The notes beneath the pieces are model-generated. The model was not told the DNA's origin and searched no databases. It saw only the letters and a program-made list of their open reading frames with translations. Shown in pieces: positions 44,660 through 54,668 of a DNA stretch of 64,000 nt (the stretch's first letter is position 1; each line of letters starts with the position of its first letter). Source of the stretch: Mycolicibacterium grossiae (GTDB taxonomy: Bacteria; Actinomycetota; Actinomycetes; Mycobacteriales; Mycobacteriaceae); contig NZ_CP043474.1 of assembly GCF_008329645.1 (NCBI RefSeq), forward strand, positions 1,426,001 through 1,490,000, written 5' to 3'. The translations under genes were made by a program, and so were the position numbers.

Positions 44660-46093
44660 ATGGGGGCGACCGAGACGGATCCGCACGGCGCGAGGGGCGG
44701 TCTCGCGGACGCTCCCGGTCAACTCACGGGATCGGCGCTCGTCGTCGCGGTGGTGTCGGCGGTGTCGGGCATGTTGTACGGCTACGACACCGGCATCATC
44801 TCCGGCGCGCTGTTGCAGATCACGAAGGACTTCGGCATCGCCGAAGGATGGAAGCAGGTGATCGCGGCGAGCATCCTGCTCGGTGCGGTGATCGGCGCGC
44901 TGACGTGCAGCTACCTCTCGGAGCGTCGTGGCCGTCGCGGGACGCTGCTGATGTTGGCGGTGGTCTTCGCCGTTGGATCGCTGTGGTGCGCGGTCGCGCC
45001 GAATCCCGTATTGCTCTCCATTGGACGGTTGGTCCTTGGCTTCGCCGTCGGCGGCGCGACGCAGACGGCCCCGATGTACGTCGCCGAGTTGGCGCCGCCG
45101 AAGTACCGGGGACGGTTGGTCCTGTGCTTCCAAATCGCCATCGGCGTGGGCATCGTCATCGCCACCATCGTCGGTGCGTCCGACCACATTCCGTGGCGCT
45201 GGTCGATCGGCGCCGCTGCCGTCCCGGCGGCCATCATGTTCGTGCTGCTGCTGCGCCTGCCCGAGAGCCCGCGGTGGCTGGTGAAGTACGACCGCCGATC
45301 GGACGCGCAGGACGTCCTCGCCCGCGTGCGTCCCGAATCCTACGACGTCACAGCAGAACTGGATGAGATCGAGGAACTCGCCGACGCCGAACGGACCGCG
45401 AAGACACGCGGCTGGCCGGGTCTGCGCGAGGGGTGGGTGCGACCTGCGCTCATCCTGGGATGCGGCATCGCCGTCTTCACCCAACTCAGCGGCATCGAGA
45501 TGATCATCTACTATTCGCCGACGATCCTCACCGACAACGGATTCGCCGAGTCGGTGGCGCTGCAGGTGTCCGTCGCCCTTGGCGTGAGCTATCTGGTGGC
45601 TCAGCTCGTCGGGTTGACCATCATCGACCGGGTCGGTCGGAGGCGTCTGACCCTGATCATGATCCCCGGCGCGGCCGCGAGTCTGTTCGTCCTCGGCGGC
45701 CTGTTCGTCACGGGTCACAGCGGGCGCGAGTCCATTCCCTACATCGTGGCGTGCCTGGTGATCTTCATGCTCTTCAACGCCGGCGGGCTGCAACTCATGG
45801 GGTGGCTGACCGGTTCCGAGACCTACCCGCTGGCCGTCCGGCCCGTGGCGACCGCGGTGCAGTCGGCCACGCTCTGGGGCACCAACCTGCTGATCACGCT
45901 CACCCTGCTGACGTTGATCAGTGCCATCGGCGTCGGACCGTCGATGTGGCTCTACGGTGCCTTCAACGTCGCGGCATGGCTGTTCGTCTACTTCCGCATG
46001 CCGGACCTCACCGGGCGAAGCCTCGAGGACATCGAGGCCACGCTGCGCAGCGGGCACTTCCGACCAAAGGACTTCGCACGCCAGGACACGTGA
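44660..46093 (+). CDS. Sugar porter (MFS, proton symport type)
   Basis: A 477-residue major facilitator protein of the sugar-porter family with twelve membrane spans. The family motifs are present: SGMLYGYDTGIISGAL in TM1, ERRGRRG between TM2 and TM3, LPESPRWLV after TM6, QLSGIEMIIYYSP in TM7, DRVGRRRL and TGSETYP near the end. It should import a hexose, pentose or inositol with H+. ATG 44660 is preceded by GGGGAGG at six bases; a GTG at 44621 is a weaker, longer option. It is the last gene of the sigma-headed operon. Confidence 0.9.
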   Translation: MGATETDPHGARGGLADAPGQLTGSALVVAVVSAVSGMLYGYDTGIISGALLQITKDFGIAEGWKQVIAASILLGAVIGALTCSYLSERRGRRGTLLMLAVVFAVGSLWCAVAPNPVLLSIGRLVLGFAVGGATQTAPMYVAELAPPKYRGRLVLCFQIAIGVGIVIATIVGASDHIPWRWSIGAAAVPAAIMFVLLLRLPESPRWLVKYDRRSDAQDVLARVRPESYDVTAELDEIEELADAERTAKTRGWPGLREGWVRPALILGCGIAVFTQLSGIEMIIYYSPTILTDNGFAESVALQVSVALGVSYLVAQLVGLTIIDRVGRRRLTLIMIPGAAASLFVLGGLFVTGHSGRESIPYIVACLVIFMLFNAGGLQLMGWLTGSETYPLAVRPVATAVQSATLWGTNLLITLTLLTLISAIGVGPSMWLYGAFNVAAWLFVYFRMPDLTGRSLEDIEATLRSGHFRPKDFARQDT

Positions 46094-46285
46094 GGCCTGT
46101 CAGCCATTGCACAGGTGATGCACACCCGACTGACAACCGTTTGCCAGGATGGGCACTGCCGCCCTCTCGACGGGCGAGTCGCGGTGTCGGACGCCGTCGG
46201 CGGCTCGACGAAAGTGCCTGTCGCGCCGACGTCGATCAGTGGCCGGGTCCGTGTTGTGCTGCGGGCTGCGGTGTCGTAACGTCCT

Positions 46286-46310
46286 TTCGTTAGCTTCGCT
46301 ACGGAACGAA
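46286..46310. promoter_or_regulatory. Inverted repeat upstream of mmpL
   Basis: TTCGTT and AACGAA lie 13 bp apart, 36-60 bp before the MmpL start, a place where a TetR-type repressor would block transcription. mmpL genes are often controlled this way, but no regulator is adjacent. Confidence 0.4.
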
Positions 46311-46345
46311 TCCGTCCCCCCGTCGCCGCTCACCGGAGGTCATCG

Positions 46346-49237
46346 ATGACGCTGCACTGGGTTCCGGACGCCATCCGGCGGTTCTCCGTGCTGATCGCGT
46401 TGTTCTGGCTCGGACTGGCGGTGCTCACCAACGTCTTCGTGCCGCAGCTCGAGACGGTGGCCGAGGCGCACAACGTCTCGTTGAGTCCGCAGGACTCGCC
46501 CTCGCTGCTGGCGAGCAAGCACATCGGCAAGGTCTTCGACGAGTTCGACTCGGACAGTTCGGCGATGGTGGTCCTCGAGGGCGACGAGCCACTCGGCGCC
46601 GACGCTCACCACTACTACGACGGGCTGGTCGAGAAGCTCGGCAAGGACACCAAGCACGTCGAGCACATCCAGGACTTCTGGGGCGATCCCCTCACCGCGG
46701 CCGGGTCGCAGAGCGCCGACGGCAAGGCCGCGCTGGTGCAGCTGTATCTCGCCGGCAACCAGGGCGAGTCGCTGGCCAACGAGTCCGTCGACTCGGTCCG
46801 CGACATCGTCGCCGACACGCCGCCGCCGGCCGGACTGCACGTCTTCGTCACCGGTGCGGCGCCGCTGGTCACCGATCAATTCGAGGTCGGCCGCCAGGGC
46901 ACGCTGAAGACGACGCTCATCACCATCGGCGTGATCGCCGTGATGCTGTTCTGGCTCTACCGCCGACTCACGACCGTCTTCCTGGTCATCTTCACGGTGA
47001 TGATCGAGCTGACCGCCTCGCGCGGCGTCGTGGCGGTCCTCGCCAACGCCGGAATCATCGAATTGTCGACGTACTCCACGAACCTGCTGACCCTGCTCGT
47101 CATCGCGGCGGGGACCGACTACGCCATCTTCATCCTCGGCCGCTTCCACGAGGCCAGATATGCCCGACAGGACCGGGTCACCGCCTACACGACGATGTAT
47201 CACGGCACCGCGCACATCATCCTCGGATCGGGATTGACGATCGCCGGAGCGGTGCTGTGTCTCACCTTCACTCGGTTGCCGTACTTCAACAGCCTCGGCA
47301 TCCCCGCGGGCATCGGCGTCCTCGTCGCCGTCGTCGCCGCGCTGACCCTGGCCCCGGCGCTCCTGATGATCGGTCGCCACTTCGGTCTGTTCGAACCGGC
47401 CCGGCCCATGCAGACCCGCGGCTGGCGGCGCATCGGCACGGCCATCGTCCGCTGGCCGGGACCGATCCTGGTCGCGACCATCGCGATCGCCCTCATCGGA
47501 CTGCTCGCGCTGCCCGCCTACAAGACGAACTACGACGCCAAGCACTACCTGCCGGCCTCCGCCCCGGCGAACGTCGGCTACGCCGCTGCCGAGCGGCATT
47601 TCTCCGAGGCGCGTCTCAACCCCGAACTGTTGGTGATCGAGGCGAACCACGACCTGCGCAACCCCACCGACATGATCCTGCTCGAGCGCGTCGCCAAGGC
47701 GGTATTTCACACCGACGGCATCGCTCAGGTCCAGGCCATCACCCGACCACTGGGCACGCCGCTGGACCACACGTCGATTCCCTTCCAGATCAGCGCCGGC
47801 AGCGCCTCCCAGCTGAACAATCTGCCGTTCCAGCAGGCGCGCGGTGCGGACCTGCTCAAGCAGGTGGACGTCATCAACGACTCGATCGACGTGCTGCGGC
47901 AGCAGTACTCGCTGCAGCAGCAGTCGAGCGCGGTCACCGACGAGCAGACCCGGGCGTTCCAGCAGACCGTCGCCACCGCGCAGGACCTGCGGGACAAGAT
48001 CGCCGACTTCGACGACTTCTTCCGCCCGCTGCGCAACTACTTCTACTTCGAGCCGCACTGCTTCGACATCCCCGCCTGCGCGGCGCTGCGATCACTGTTC
48101 GACGCGCTCGACGGCATCGACGCGCTCACCGAGCAGCTCGGCAACGTCTCCGGCAGCATCGCCAAACTCGATGCGCTGCAGCCGAAGCTGCTGGCCCTGA
48201 TTCCCCCGCAGATCGCCAACCAGGAGACCAACCGCGACCTCACGCTGACGAACTACGCCACGACGTCCGGCATCGACGACCAGACCCAAGCGGCGTTGCA
48301 GAACTCGACGGCGCTCGGCCAGGCCTACGACGCCTCGAAGACCGACGACTCGTTCTACCTGCCGCCCGAGGCGTTCACGAATCCCGAGTTCCAGCGCGGC
48401 CTGAAGCTCTTCCTGTCCCCCGACGGGACCGCGGCCCGCATGATCATCACCCATGACGGCGATCCCGCGACGCCGGAGGGGATCTCGCACATCGATGCGA
48501 TTCGGCATGCCGCTCAGGAAGCCGTGAAGGGCACGCCGCTCGGCGGCTCGAAGATCTACATCGCCGGAACGGCCGCGACATACAAGGACATTCAGGACGG
48601 CGCCCGGTACGACCTCGTCATCGCCGCGATCGCGGCGATGACGCTGATCCTGCTGGTGATGATGTTCATCACCCGCAGCATCGTCGCGGCCGTCGTGATC
48701 GTGGGTACCGTCGCGTTGTCACTGGGCGCGTCGTTCGGGCTCTCGGTGCTCATTTGGCAGGACATCTTCGGCATCGAGCTGTACTGGATCGTGCTGGCGC
48801 TGGCCATCATCCTGCTGTTGGCGGTCGGATCGGACTACAACCTGCTGCTCATCTCACGCTTCAAAGAGGAGATCGACGCCGGGCTCAAGACGGGCATCAT
48901 CCGTGCCATGGCCGGATCCGGCGCCGTGGTGACCGCCGCCGGCCTGGTCTTCGCCGCCACAATGGCGTCGTTTCTCTTCGCCGATCTGCGCATCCTGGGT
49001 CAGATCGGCACGACCATCGCGCTCGGCCTGCTGTTCGACACGCTCATCGTGCGCTCGTTCATGACGCCTGCGGTCGCCGCGCTGCTGGGCCGGTGGTTCT
49101 GGTGGCCGCTCAAGGTGCGCACCCGGCCGCTGCGCCGTCCTCCGACCGACGGCGGTTCCGAGCGTCAGCTGTCCCTGTGGGACGACGGGGACACCGCGGT
49201 CCTCCCGGGCCGCGGCGCGCACCGCGCGAAGAATTAG
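46346..49237 (+). CDS. MmpL family RND lipid transporter
   Basis: A 963-residue inner-membrane transporter of the mycobacterial MmpL family. It has TM1, a large periplasmic domain, five more spans, a second, longer periplasmic domain rich in helices (about 400-740), and six final spans. The proton-relay Asp-Tyr pairs are conserved: Asp258-Tyr259 in GTDYAIF and Asp830-Tyr831 in GSDYNLL. GGAGG sits before the ATG. No MmpS partner precedes it. The cargo is probably an envelope lipid or siderophore, which cannot be named. The C-terminal tail is short (about 40 residues), unlike MmpL3. Confidence 0.95.
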   Translation: MTLHWVPDAIRRFSVLIALFWLGLAVLTNVFVPQLETVAEAHNVSLSPQDSPSLLASKHIGKVFDEFDSDSSAMVVLEGDEPLGADAHHYYDGLVEKLGKDTKHVEHIQDFWGDPLTAAGSQSADGKAALVQLYLAGNQGESLANESVDSVRDIVADTPPPAGLHVFVTGAAPLVTDQFEVGRQGTLKTTLITIGVIAVMLFWLYRRLTTVFLVIFTVMIELTASRGVVAVLANAGIIELSTYSTNLLTLLVIAAGTDYAIFILGRFHEARYARQDRVTAYTTMYHGTAHIILGSGLTIAGAVLCLTFTRLPYFNSLGIPAGIGVLVAVVAALTLAPALLMIGRHFGLFEPARPMQTRGWRRIGTAIVRWPGPILVATIAIALIGLLALPAYKTNYDAKHYLPASAPANVGYAAAERHFSEARLNPELLVIEANHDLRNPTDMILLERVAKAVFHTDGIAQVQAITRPLGTPLDHTSIPFQISAGSASQLNNLPFQQARGADLLKQVDVINDSIDVLRQQYSLQQQSSAVTDEQTRAFQQTVATAQDLRDKIADFDDFFRPLRNYFYFEPHCFDIPACAALRSLFDALDGIDALTEQLGNVSGSIAKLDALQPKLLALIPPQIANQETNRDLTLTNYATTSGIDDQTQAALQNSTALGQAYDASKTDDSFYLPPEAFTNPEFQRGLKLFLSPDGTAARMIITHDGDPATPEGISHIDAIRHAAQEAVKGTPLGGSKIYIAGTAATYKDIQDGARYDLVIAAIAAMTLILLVMMFITRSIVAAVVIVGTVALSLGASFGLSVLIWQDIFGIELYWIVLALAIILLLAVGSDYNLLLISRFKEEIDAGLKTGIIRAMAGSGAVVTAAGLVFAATMASFLFADLRILGQIGTTIALGLLFDTLIVRSFMTPAVAALLGRWFWWPLKVRTRPLRRPPTDGGSERQLSLWDDGDTAVLPGRGAHRAKN

Positions 49238-49276
49238 ACGCACACGCGCTTGGGATCTGGCGCGCAGCGGGACGGA

Positions 49277-49738
49277 TCAGGCCGAGGCGTACTGCTCGGC
49301 TGCTGCTGGGCGCGTCGCCGGAAGCCGACGCCCGAGCCGGGCGACCCGGCGCAGCTGTCCGGCCATGTTCATCGACGTCAGCATCGGGATGCCGCCGATG
49401 AACGTGCGGAACGACGGATGGCCGCCCTGGAGGTGCAGCACGAAGAGGCAGCCCACGACGTACAGGAATCCCATGGTGAAGAGCGCCGCCGGGATGGCGT
49501 ACGCCAGCGGCGAGCGGGCGTCGCGGACCAGTTCGCTCGCGTAGTCGAACTCGTCCGGCGACAGCGGTTCCCGCTTGCGCACCTTCGCCAGCACCGCCTT
49601 GTGGGCGCCGACCTGGTCGCCCAGCGGGTGCGACGTGCGCCGCTCCAGCCGGGTGATGAAAACGAAGACGCACGACGCGAAGACGAGTTCCATCACGCCG
49701 GCGAAGATCGTGAGGTCACCCCATGGCCCCAGGGTCAT
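49277..49738 (-). CDS. Hypothetical membrane protein
   Basis: A 153-residue protein with two predicted membrane helices (LTIFAGVMELVFASCVFVFI at about 9-28 and ALFTMGFLYVVGCLFVLHL near 85-103) separated by a charged cytoplasmic loop (KVRKREPLSPDEFDYASELV). No family is recognised. It faces the mmpL gene tail to tail with a 39-bp gap. The 158 bp behind its start, up to the GH16 gene, contain no obvious gene. Confidence 0.6.
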   Translation of the reverse strand: MTLGPWGDLTIFAGVMELVFASCVFVFITRLERRTSHPLGDQVGAHKAVLAKVRKREPLSPDEFDYASELVRDARSPLAYAIPAALFTMGFLYVVGCLFVLHLQGGHPSFRTFIGGIPMLTSMNMAGQLRRVARLGRRLPATRPAAAEQYASA

Positions 49739-49896
49739 CGCGTCGCTCCCTCCACCTCGCCGACGTCCGACGCACGCACGAACGGAGTTTCGCGTCGGCG
49801 GACGCTCCCGATGACGGTGACGCTACCGCATCACCGCAGCGCTGCGAGGTTTCACAGCAACCTGGCAGGAACTACCCCGGCGGTGGAACGCCCGGG

Positions 49897-50736
49897 TCAG
49901 GCCGACCAGACGCGCACGTAGTCGATGAGCATGTCGGCCGGGTACGTGCCGCCCTTCGGGTCCCCGCCGCCCGAACCGGCGACCGCCACGTTGAGCACCG
50001 GGAAGACGCGGTAGTCGGGCAGGTTGAACGGCCAGTCCTCCAGCGAGTTCGCCGGGACCTGGAAGTACGGTTCGGCACCGGCGACGTAGTCCTGCCAGAA
50101 GTACAGGCCGGAGTCGTTCCACGTCACGCGCCAGGTGTGCCAGGCGTTGTCCACCGGGTAGGGATTCGTGGCGAACGAGGTGCCGTCCGAGCGGGCGTGC
50201 ACGGTGGTGCCCGAGGGCCACTCGCCGTTGCCGTACCACTCGACGAGGTCGATCTCGCCACCCACCACGGGATGATCGTTGGACAGCCACCAGGCCGGCC
50301 AGGCGCCGAGGGTGAGGCAGTCGAACTTGATCCGCGCTTCCCACGTCGTGTTGATGCCGCCCCAGAACGTGCCGTTGACCTTGCCGCTCACGTACTTGCC
50401 GTCGGCATTGCGGGTCGCGCGGATCACCAGGTTCGAATTGCCGTCCAGGAAGACGTGTTCCCGGTCATCGCGGTACTGGCCCATGTTCTCCGGCCGGTCC
50501 CAGAAGACCGGGTTGCGGATCGTTTCGCGTGCCTTCGCAACCGACCACTTCGACGGGTCCGGCGCCGACCCCGCGGGACCGTCGAACTCGTCGTGGAACA
50601 GGAAGGTGGGGGTGGCGGCACTCGGTACAGGCGGCGTATCGGCGCCGGGGGACGGGACGGCCCCGGCCGTCGGGAGGGGCATCGCGGCGGCCAGCGCACC
50701 GAATCCGCTCAGCATCATCAACGTACGACGGTTCAT
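49897..50736 (-). CDS. Secreted glycoside hydrolase family 16 (Rv0315-like beta-1,3-glucanase)
   Basis: A 279-residue exported enzyme. The N-terminus MNRRTLMMLSGFGALAAAMP is a Tat/Sec-like signal. The catalytic GH16 motif reads GGEIDLVEWYGNG, with nucleophile Glu161, Asp163 and acid/base Glu166; TTWEARIKFDC, WPAWWLSND and the C-terminal DYVRVW are also typical. As remembered, it resembles M. tuberculosis Rv0315 closely along its length. It should cleave beta-1,3-linked glucans outside the cell. The start could be ATG 50736 or a GTG at 50745 or 50769; none has a well-spaced ribosome-binding site. Confidence 0.9.
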   Translation of the reverse strand: MNRRTLMMLSGFGALAAAMPLPTAGAVPSPGADTPPVPSAATPTFLFHDEFDGPAGSAPDPSKWSVAKARETIRNPVFWDRPENMGQYRDDREHVFLDGNSNLVIRATRNADGKYVSGKVNGTFWGGINTTWEARIKFDCLTLGAWPAWWLSNDHPVVGGEIDLVEWYGNGEWPSGTTVHARSDGTSFATNPYPVDNAWHTWRVTWNDSGLYFWQDYVAGAEPYFQVPANSLEDWPFNLPDYRVFPVLNVAVAGSGGGDPKGGTYPADMLIDYVRVWSA

Positions 50737-50824
50737 CTCCTGCACACGAGAAAGATAGTCGGCCGTCACCGGCGGCGCGCAGAAGGGCGCGCCGACGCCG
50801 CCGCCGGGCCCGCGGACGGCGGCG

Positions 50825-52102
50825 TCACTGGTGCAGGGCGCTGCCCTTCACCCACTCCGACCACGGCAACGTCCAATCGCCGTTCTGGTCGAGCCGCAGC
50901 GGCGCGCCGCCGGTGTGGCGCACTTCGACGACGTCGCCGGGCTGAGCGAACTCGTAGAACCACTGGGCGTTCTCGCTGTTGAGGTTCAGGCATCCGTGAC
51001 TGGTGTCGGTGTTGCCCTGCGCCCACACCGTCGAGTTGAGCTGATGCAGGTAGATGCCGTCACTGCTGATCTGGGTGGCCCACGGGATGGTCTCGCGGTA
51101 ACCGAGTCGGCTGTTGACCGGCAGCCCGAACGTCGAGGAGTCCATGATGACCGGGTTCGCCTTGCCGATCACGGTGTAGACCCCCGGCGGCGTCCAGAAG
51201 CTCAGCGTGGTGCCGCCGATGGTCTCCGTACCGCCCATTCCCATCGACGTCGGCATGGTGCGGACCAGCTTGCCGTTGTCGAAGACGCTGACCTGCTTGG
51301 TGGTGTCGTCGGCGATCGAGACGTGTGCGTCGCCGATCGTGAAGGCGACGTGCTCGTCCTCCGCGCCGTAGAGGCCGTCGCCGAGTTGGTCGCCGTAGAT
51401 GTCGGCGTGCACGTCGACCTTGGTGCCGGGGGCGTAGTACCTCTCGGGACGCCAGTGCGCCGTCTGGTCGTCGACCCAGTACCAGCTGCCGTTGACCTTC
51501 GGAGCCGTGTCGACGCGGAGATGCTTCTCGGCGGCGACCTTGTCGGTGATGGGCTCGTCGAAGTGCGCGACCACGACCATGCCGACGCCGTAGGTGCCGC
51601 CGTCCTGGATCGGCGTGTAGCCGACGGTGTTCAGGTAGACCTGGGTCTGGTCACTCGGCGTGACCGTGGAGAAGCTCGAGGTCTGTCGCGTCGGCATGCC
51701 GCCGGGTCCGCGGCCGGCGATCGTCAGCGTGTACGAGCGCCCGTACCCCAGCTGCACGGTCGGCTTCCACGCCTTCGCGTCGGGAGTCAGGACACCGGGG
51801 ATCTCCCGGCCCGCGTCGTTGATCATCTGAACGCCCTGCAGCGTGCCGCTGGTGGCCGTGACCAGCACGCGCCCGTCGGGGTTGACGTCGGCGGCGCCGG
51901 GGGAGGGGACGAGGGCCAGTGTCGCCGGTTCGGTGGGTGACGGCGGCGGCGTCGCCGCCTGCTGCGGAGCGTCGCGGGACGCCAGCGTCTGGCAGTGCTC
52001 GCCGCAGGGCGGGGCACTCGAGACGACGATGCCCGCGCTGATGGCGAGCACCGCCAGCAGGCCGGCGAGGCCGGTACCGCGGGCACGGCGAAATGACGTC
52101 AA
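50825..52102 (-). CDS. L,D-transpeptidase (YkuD) with two immunoglobulin-like domains
   Basis: A 425-residue periplasmic enzyme making 3-3 peptidoglycan cross-links. A signal/anchor helix (about 10-30) is followed by two Ig-like domains (about 60-260) and the YkuD catalytic domain (about 265-400) with the motif TSHGCLN (Cys371, with His353 and His369). The C-terminal DWTLPWSEW cap is typical of mycobacterial Ldt proteins. The start codon is TTG at 52102, supported by GGAG seven bases upstream. It may be the LdtMt5 (Rv0483)-type paralogue, which I cannot decide. Carbapenems would be expected to target it. Confidence 0.9.
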   Translation of the reverse strand: MTSFRRARGTGLAGLLAVLAISAGIVVSSAPPCGEHCQTLASRDAPQQAATPPPSPTEPATLALVPSPGAADVNPDGRVLVTATSGTLQGVQMINDAGREIPGVLTPDAKAWKPTVQLGYGRSYTLTIAGRGPGGMPTRQTSSFSTVTPSDQTQVYLNTVGYTPIQDGGTYGVGMVVVAHFDEPITDKVAAEKHLRVDTAPKVNGSWYWVDDQTAHWRPERYYAPGTKVDVHADIYGDQLGDGLYGAEDEHVAFTIGDAHVSIADDTTKQVSVFDNGKLVRTMPTSMGMGGTETIGGTTLSFWTPPGVYTVIGKANPVIMDSSTFGLPVNSRLGYRETIPWATQISSDGIYLHQLNSTVWAQGNTDTSHGCLNLNSENAQWFYEFAQPGDVVEVRHTGGAPLRLDQNGDWTLPWSEWVKGSALHQ

Positions 52103-52386
52103 AGGTGTTCTCCAGTGGGTCGGCGAAGGCCGGGGCGATCGACGTCGATCGGATGAGTGAATGGTAGGCGACGAGCCTGACTCGACGGACCGGGTGGGGT
52201 GACGAAGTCGCGACGGCTGCGTAACGGGTTGCGGTCACGTGCGTCGTCGATTCATCGCGTCCGCCGATGGCACCGATCGGGTCCGAGGCCTTGGGCGCGG
52301 CGGCGACGTCGGCGATGATGAACGGGCCCACCCGGGTCACCGGCGGGCATCGACCACGACGGACGTCTGCTGCACGCGAGGACCGC

Positions 52387-52854
52387 ATGAACGAACCCCG
52401 ACCACCGCTGCCCCCCTTTGACCGCGACGGCGCGCTGCAGAAGGTGCAGGCGGCCGAGGACGCGTGGAACACCTGCGACCCGCACCGCGTCAGCCTCGCC
52501 TACACCGTCGACAGCGTCTGGCGGAACCGCGACCAGTTCGTCACCGGCCGTGCCGCGATCGTCGAGTTCCTCACGGCCAAGTGGGAGCGCGAGCGGGACT
52601 ACGCGCTGCGCAAGTCCCTGTGGAGCCATTCGGAGGACCGCATCGCCGTCCGCTTCCAGTACGAGTGCCGCGACGTCTCGGGTCAGTGGTGGCGCAGCTA
52701 CGGCAACGAACTGTGGGAGTTCGACGAGCACGGGTTGATGCGCCGGCGCGAGGCGAGCATCAACGACGTCCCGATCGACGAGGCGCAACGCCGCCTGTTC
52801 GGCCCGCGCAGCGACGAGGAGCGTGCCGCGCGGACCGACATCCCGCTGCGCTGA
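52387..52854 (+). CDS. DUF1348 nuclear-transport-factor-2-like protein
   Basis: A 155-residue protein of the DUF1348 group: [40 protein letters not shown] and [14 protein letters not shown] follow the family closely, with a [13 protein letters not shown] centre and EASINDVPI near the end. The function is unknown (cystatin-like cone fold). GAGG precedes ATG 52387; the frame is open further upstream but nothing there looks coding. The 284-bp gap to the divergent transpeptidase holds no gene. Confidence 0.85.
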   Translation: MNEPRPPLPPFDRDGALQKVQAAEDAWNTCDPHRVSLAYTVDSVWRNRDQFVTGRAAIVEFLTAKWERERDYALRKSLWSHSEDRIAVRFQYECRDVSGQWWRSYGNELWEFDEHGLMRRREASINDVPIDEAQRRLFGPRSDEERAARTDIPLR

Positions 52855-52863
52855 GGCGAACCG

Positions 52864-54417
52864 TCAGCGGCCCGGCAGGTACTGCAGCGCCTTGACGAAC
52901 GGCGGCATGACCTTCGCCCACAGCTTGGGCGGAAGTCCGCGCGGGCCACCGAGATTGAGGATGCGCGTGGTGGCGATGGTCTGCGGCTCGGTGTACTTGA
53001 CGAGGCCCTCGGGGCCGTGGCGGCGGCCCATGCCGGACACGCCCATGCCGCCCATCGGGGCGCCGGTGCTGCCCCAGGTGGGGGCGTAGCCCTCGTCGAC
53101 GTTCACCGTGCCGGCGTGGATGCGCGCGGCGATCTCCTCGCCCGCGCGCTTGCTCGCAGCCCACACGCTGGCATTCAAGCCGTAGTCGGTGTCGTTGGCG
53201 CGGGCGACGGCCTCGTCGATGGTGGCGACCGGATAGATGGAGACGAGCGGCCCGAAGGTCTCGTCGCGATAGCACTCGGCGTCCTCGGGCACGTTGGTGA
53301 GCACCGTGGGTTCGTAGAACAGGGGCCCGAGGTCGGGCCGGGCCCTTCCCCCGGCGACGACGGTCGCACCCTTGGCGACGGCGTCGTCGACGTGACTGGA
53401 CACCGCCTTCACCTGGTCTTCGGAGATCAGGCTGCCCATCTCCACGCCGAACTCGTAGCCGCCGCGCAGCGTCATGGCGCGGACGCGCTCGCCGAAGATG
53501 CGGGTGAACTCCGCCGCGATCGGTTCCTCGACGTAGATGCGTTCGATGGAGATGCAGAGCTGGCCGGAGTTGGCGAAGCACGCCCGCACGGCGGCGTCGG
53601 CGACCTCGCGCAGATTGGCCCCGGCGGCCACGATCATGGGATTCTTGCCGCCCAGTTCGGCGGAGAACCCGATGAGACGGCGGCCGGCCTGCTCGGCGAG
53701 GAGCGACCCGGTGGCGGTCGACCCGGTGAACATGAGGTAGTCGGTGTTCTCCACCAGGGCCGTGCCCACGACGGAGCCCTGTCCGGGCACCACGGCGAAC
53801 AGGTCGCGCGGCAGGCCCGCCTCGTACAGCAGCTCGACGCAGGCGAGTGCGCAGTACGGCGTCTGGCTGTCCGGCTTCAGCACGACGGCGTTGCCGGCGA
53901 GCAGGGCCGCGATCGCGTCGGAGACGGCCAGTGTCATCGGATAGTTCCACGGCGCGATCACGCCGACGACGCCCTTGGGCTGGTAGCGCACGACGGTCTT
54001 GGTGAGCACCGGCAGCATGCCGCTCACCCGTTGCGGCCGCAGCAATTTGGGCGCCACGCGTGCGTAGTGACGCGCCGTCATGGCGATGTCGAGGATCTCC
54101 TCCTGCGCGGCACCGCGCGACTTGCCGGTCTCGGCCTGCGCCATGTCCATCAGCGCGTCGAGGTTCTTCAGCACCAGGTCGCGATAGCGGTGGAAGATGG
54201 CGGCCCGCTCGTCCACGGGCAGCTCCGCCCACGACCGCTGCGCCGCGCGGGCGCGGGCGATGGCGTCCTTCGCGTCCTGCGCGGTGCCGATCGGGACGGT
54301 CGTCAGCTCCTTGCCCGTGAACACCTCGATGACCGAACGGGTCGGCCGCGCCGACGCGTCGGGGATGGCGATGAGGTCGGCGAGCCGCGCGAAGGTGGCG
54401 GGGGACGGTGCAGGCAT
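52864..54417 (-). CDS. gabD2: Succinate-semialdehyde dehydrogenase (GabD2 type)
   Basis: A 517-residue aldehyde dehydrogenase that converts succinate semialdehyde to succinate with NAD(P)+. From memory it matches M. tuberculosis GabD2 (Rv1731) in length and over long stretches: MPAPS start, VYQPKGVVGVI-like APWNYP segment, LKPDSQTPYCALAC, FSAELGGKNPMIV (Glu254) and SGQLCISIERIYVE (Cys288), and VNVDEGYA near the end. GAGGAG lies five bases before the ATG. It probably works in the GABA or 2-oxoglutarate bypass branch. Confidence 0.9.
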   Translation of the reverse strand: MPAPSPATFARLADLIAIPDASARPTRSVIEVFTGKELTTVPIGTAQDAKDAIARARAAQRSWAELPVDERAAIFHRYRDLVLKNLDALMDMAQAETGKSRGAAQEEILDIAMTARHYARVAPKLLRPQRVSGMLPVLTKTVVRYQPKGVVGVIAPWNYPMTLAVSDAIAALLAGNAVVLKPDSQTPYCALACVELLYEAGLPRDLFAVVPGQGSVVGTALVENTDYLMFTGSTATGSLLAEQAGRRLIGFSAELGGKNPMIVAAGANLREVADAAVRACFANSGQLCISIERIYVEEPIAAEFTRIFGERVRAMTLRGGYEFGVEMGSLISEDQVKAVSSHVDDAVAKGATVVAGGRARPDLGPLFYEPTVLTNVPEDAECYRDETFGPLVSIYPVATIDEAVARANDTDYGLNASVWAASKRAGEEIAARIHAGTVNVDEGYAPTWGSTGAPMGGMGVSGMGRRHGPEGLVKYTEPQTIATTRILNLGGPRGLPPKLWAKVMPPFVKALQYLPGR

Positions 54418-54668
54418 GCGAACTCCTCTGTGTCTCGGCGACGTGTATCTCGGCGACCCGGACGCGGTCGCGAGCGGTGCCGTCGATCGATGACCTCAGT
54501 ATGCCGCGTCAGGAATGCGGTGAATTTCCGGCGTGCGCGGCGTTCTCGTTAGTTGACCTCAGGAAATGACCATTGGACCGTCATCGACGATGTCGCATTC
54601 CCTGTCGGGATTAAGTTCCGATGGACGGTAAAGTCTCGGCTTCGGGGGCGGATGCCGAAAGGGAAGAA

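Noticed and set aside
46340..48058. Long open frame antisense to the MmpL gene
   Set aside because: Composition is Arg/Gly/Asp-rich with no family features, as expected from codon bias on the opposite strand of a conserved high-GC gene.
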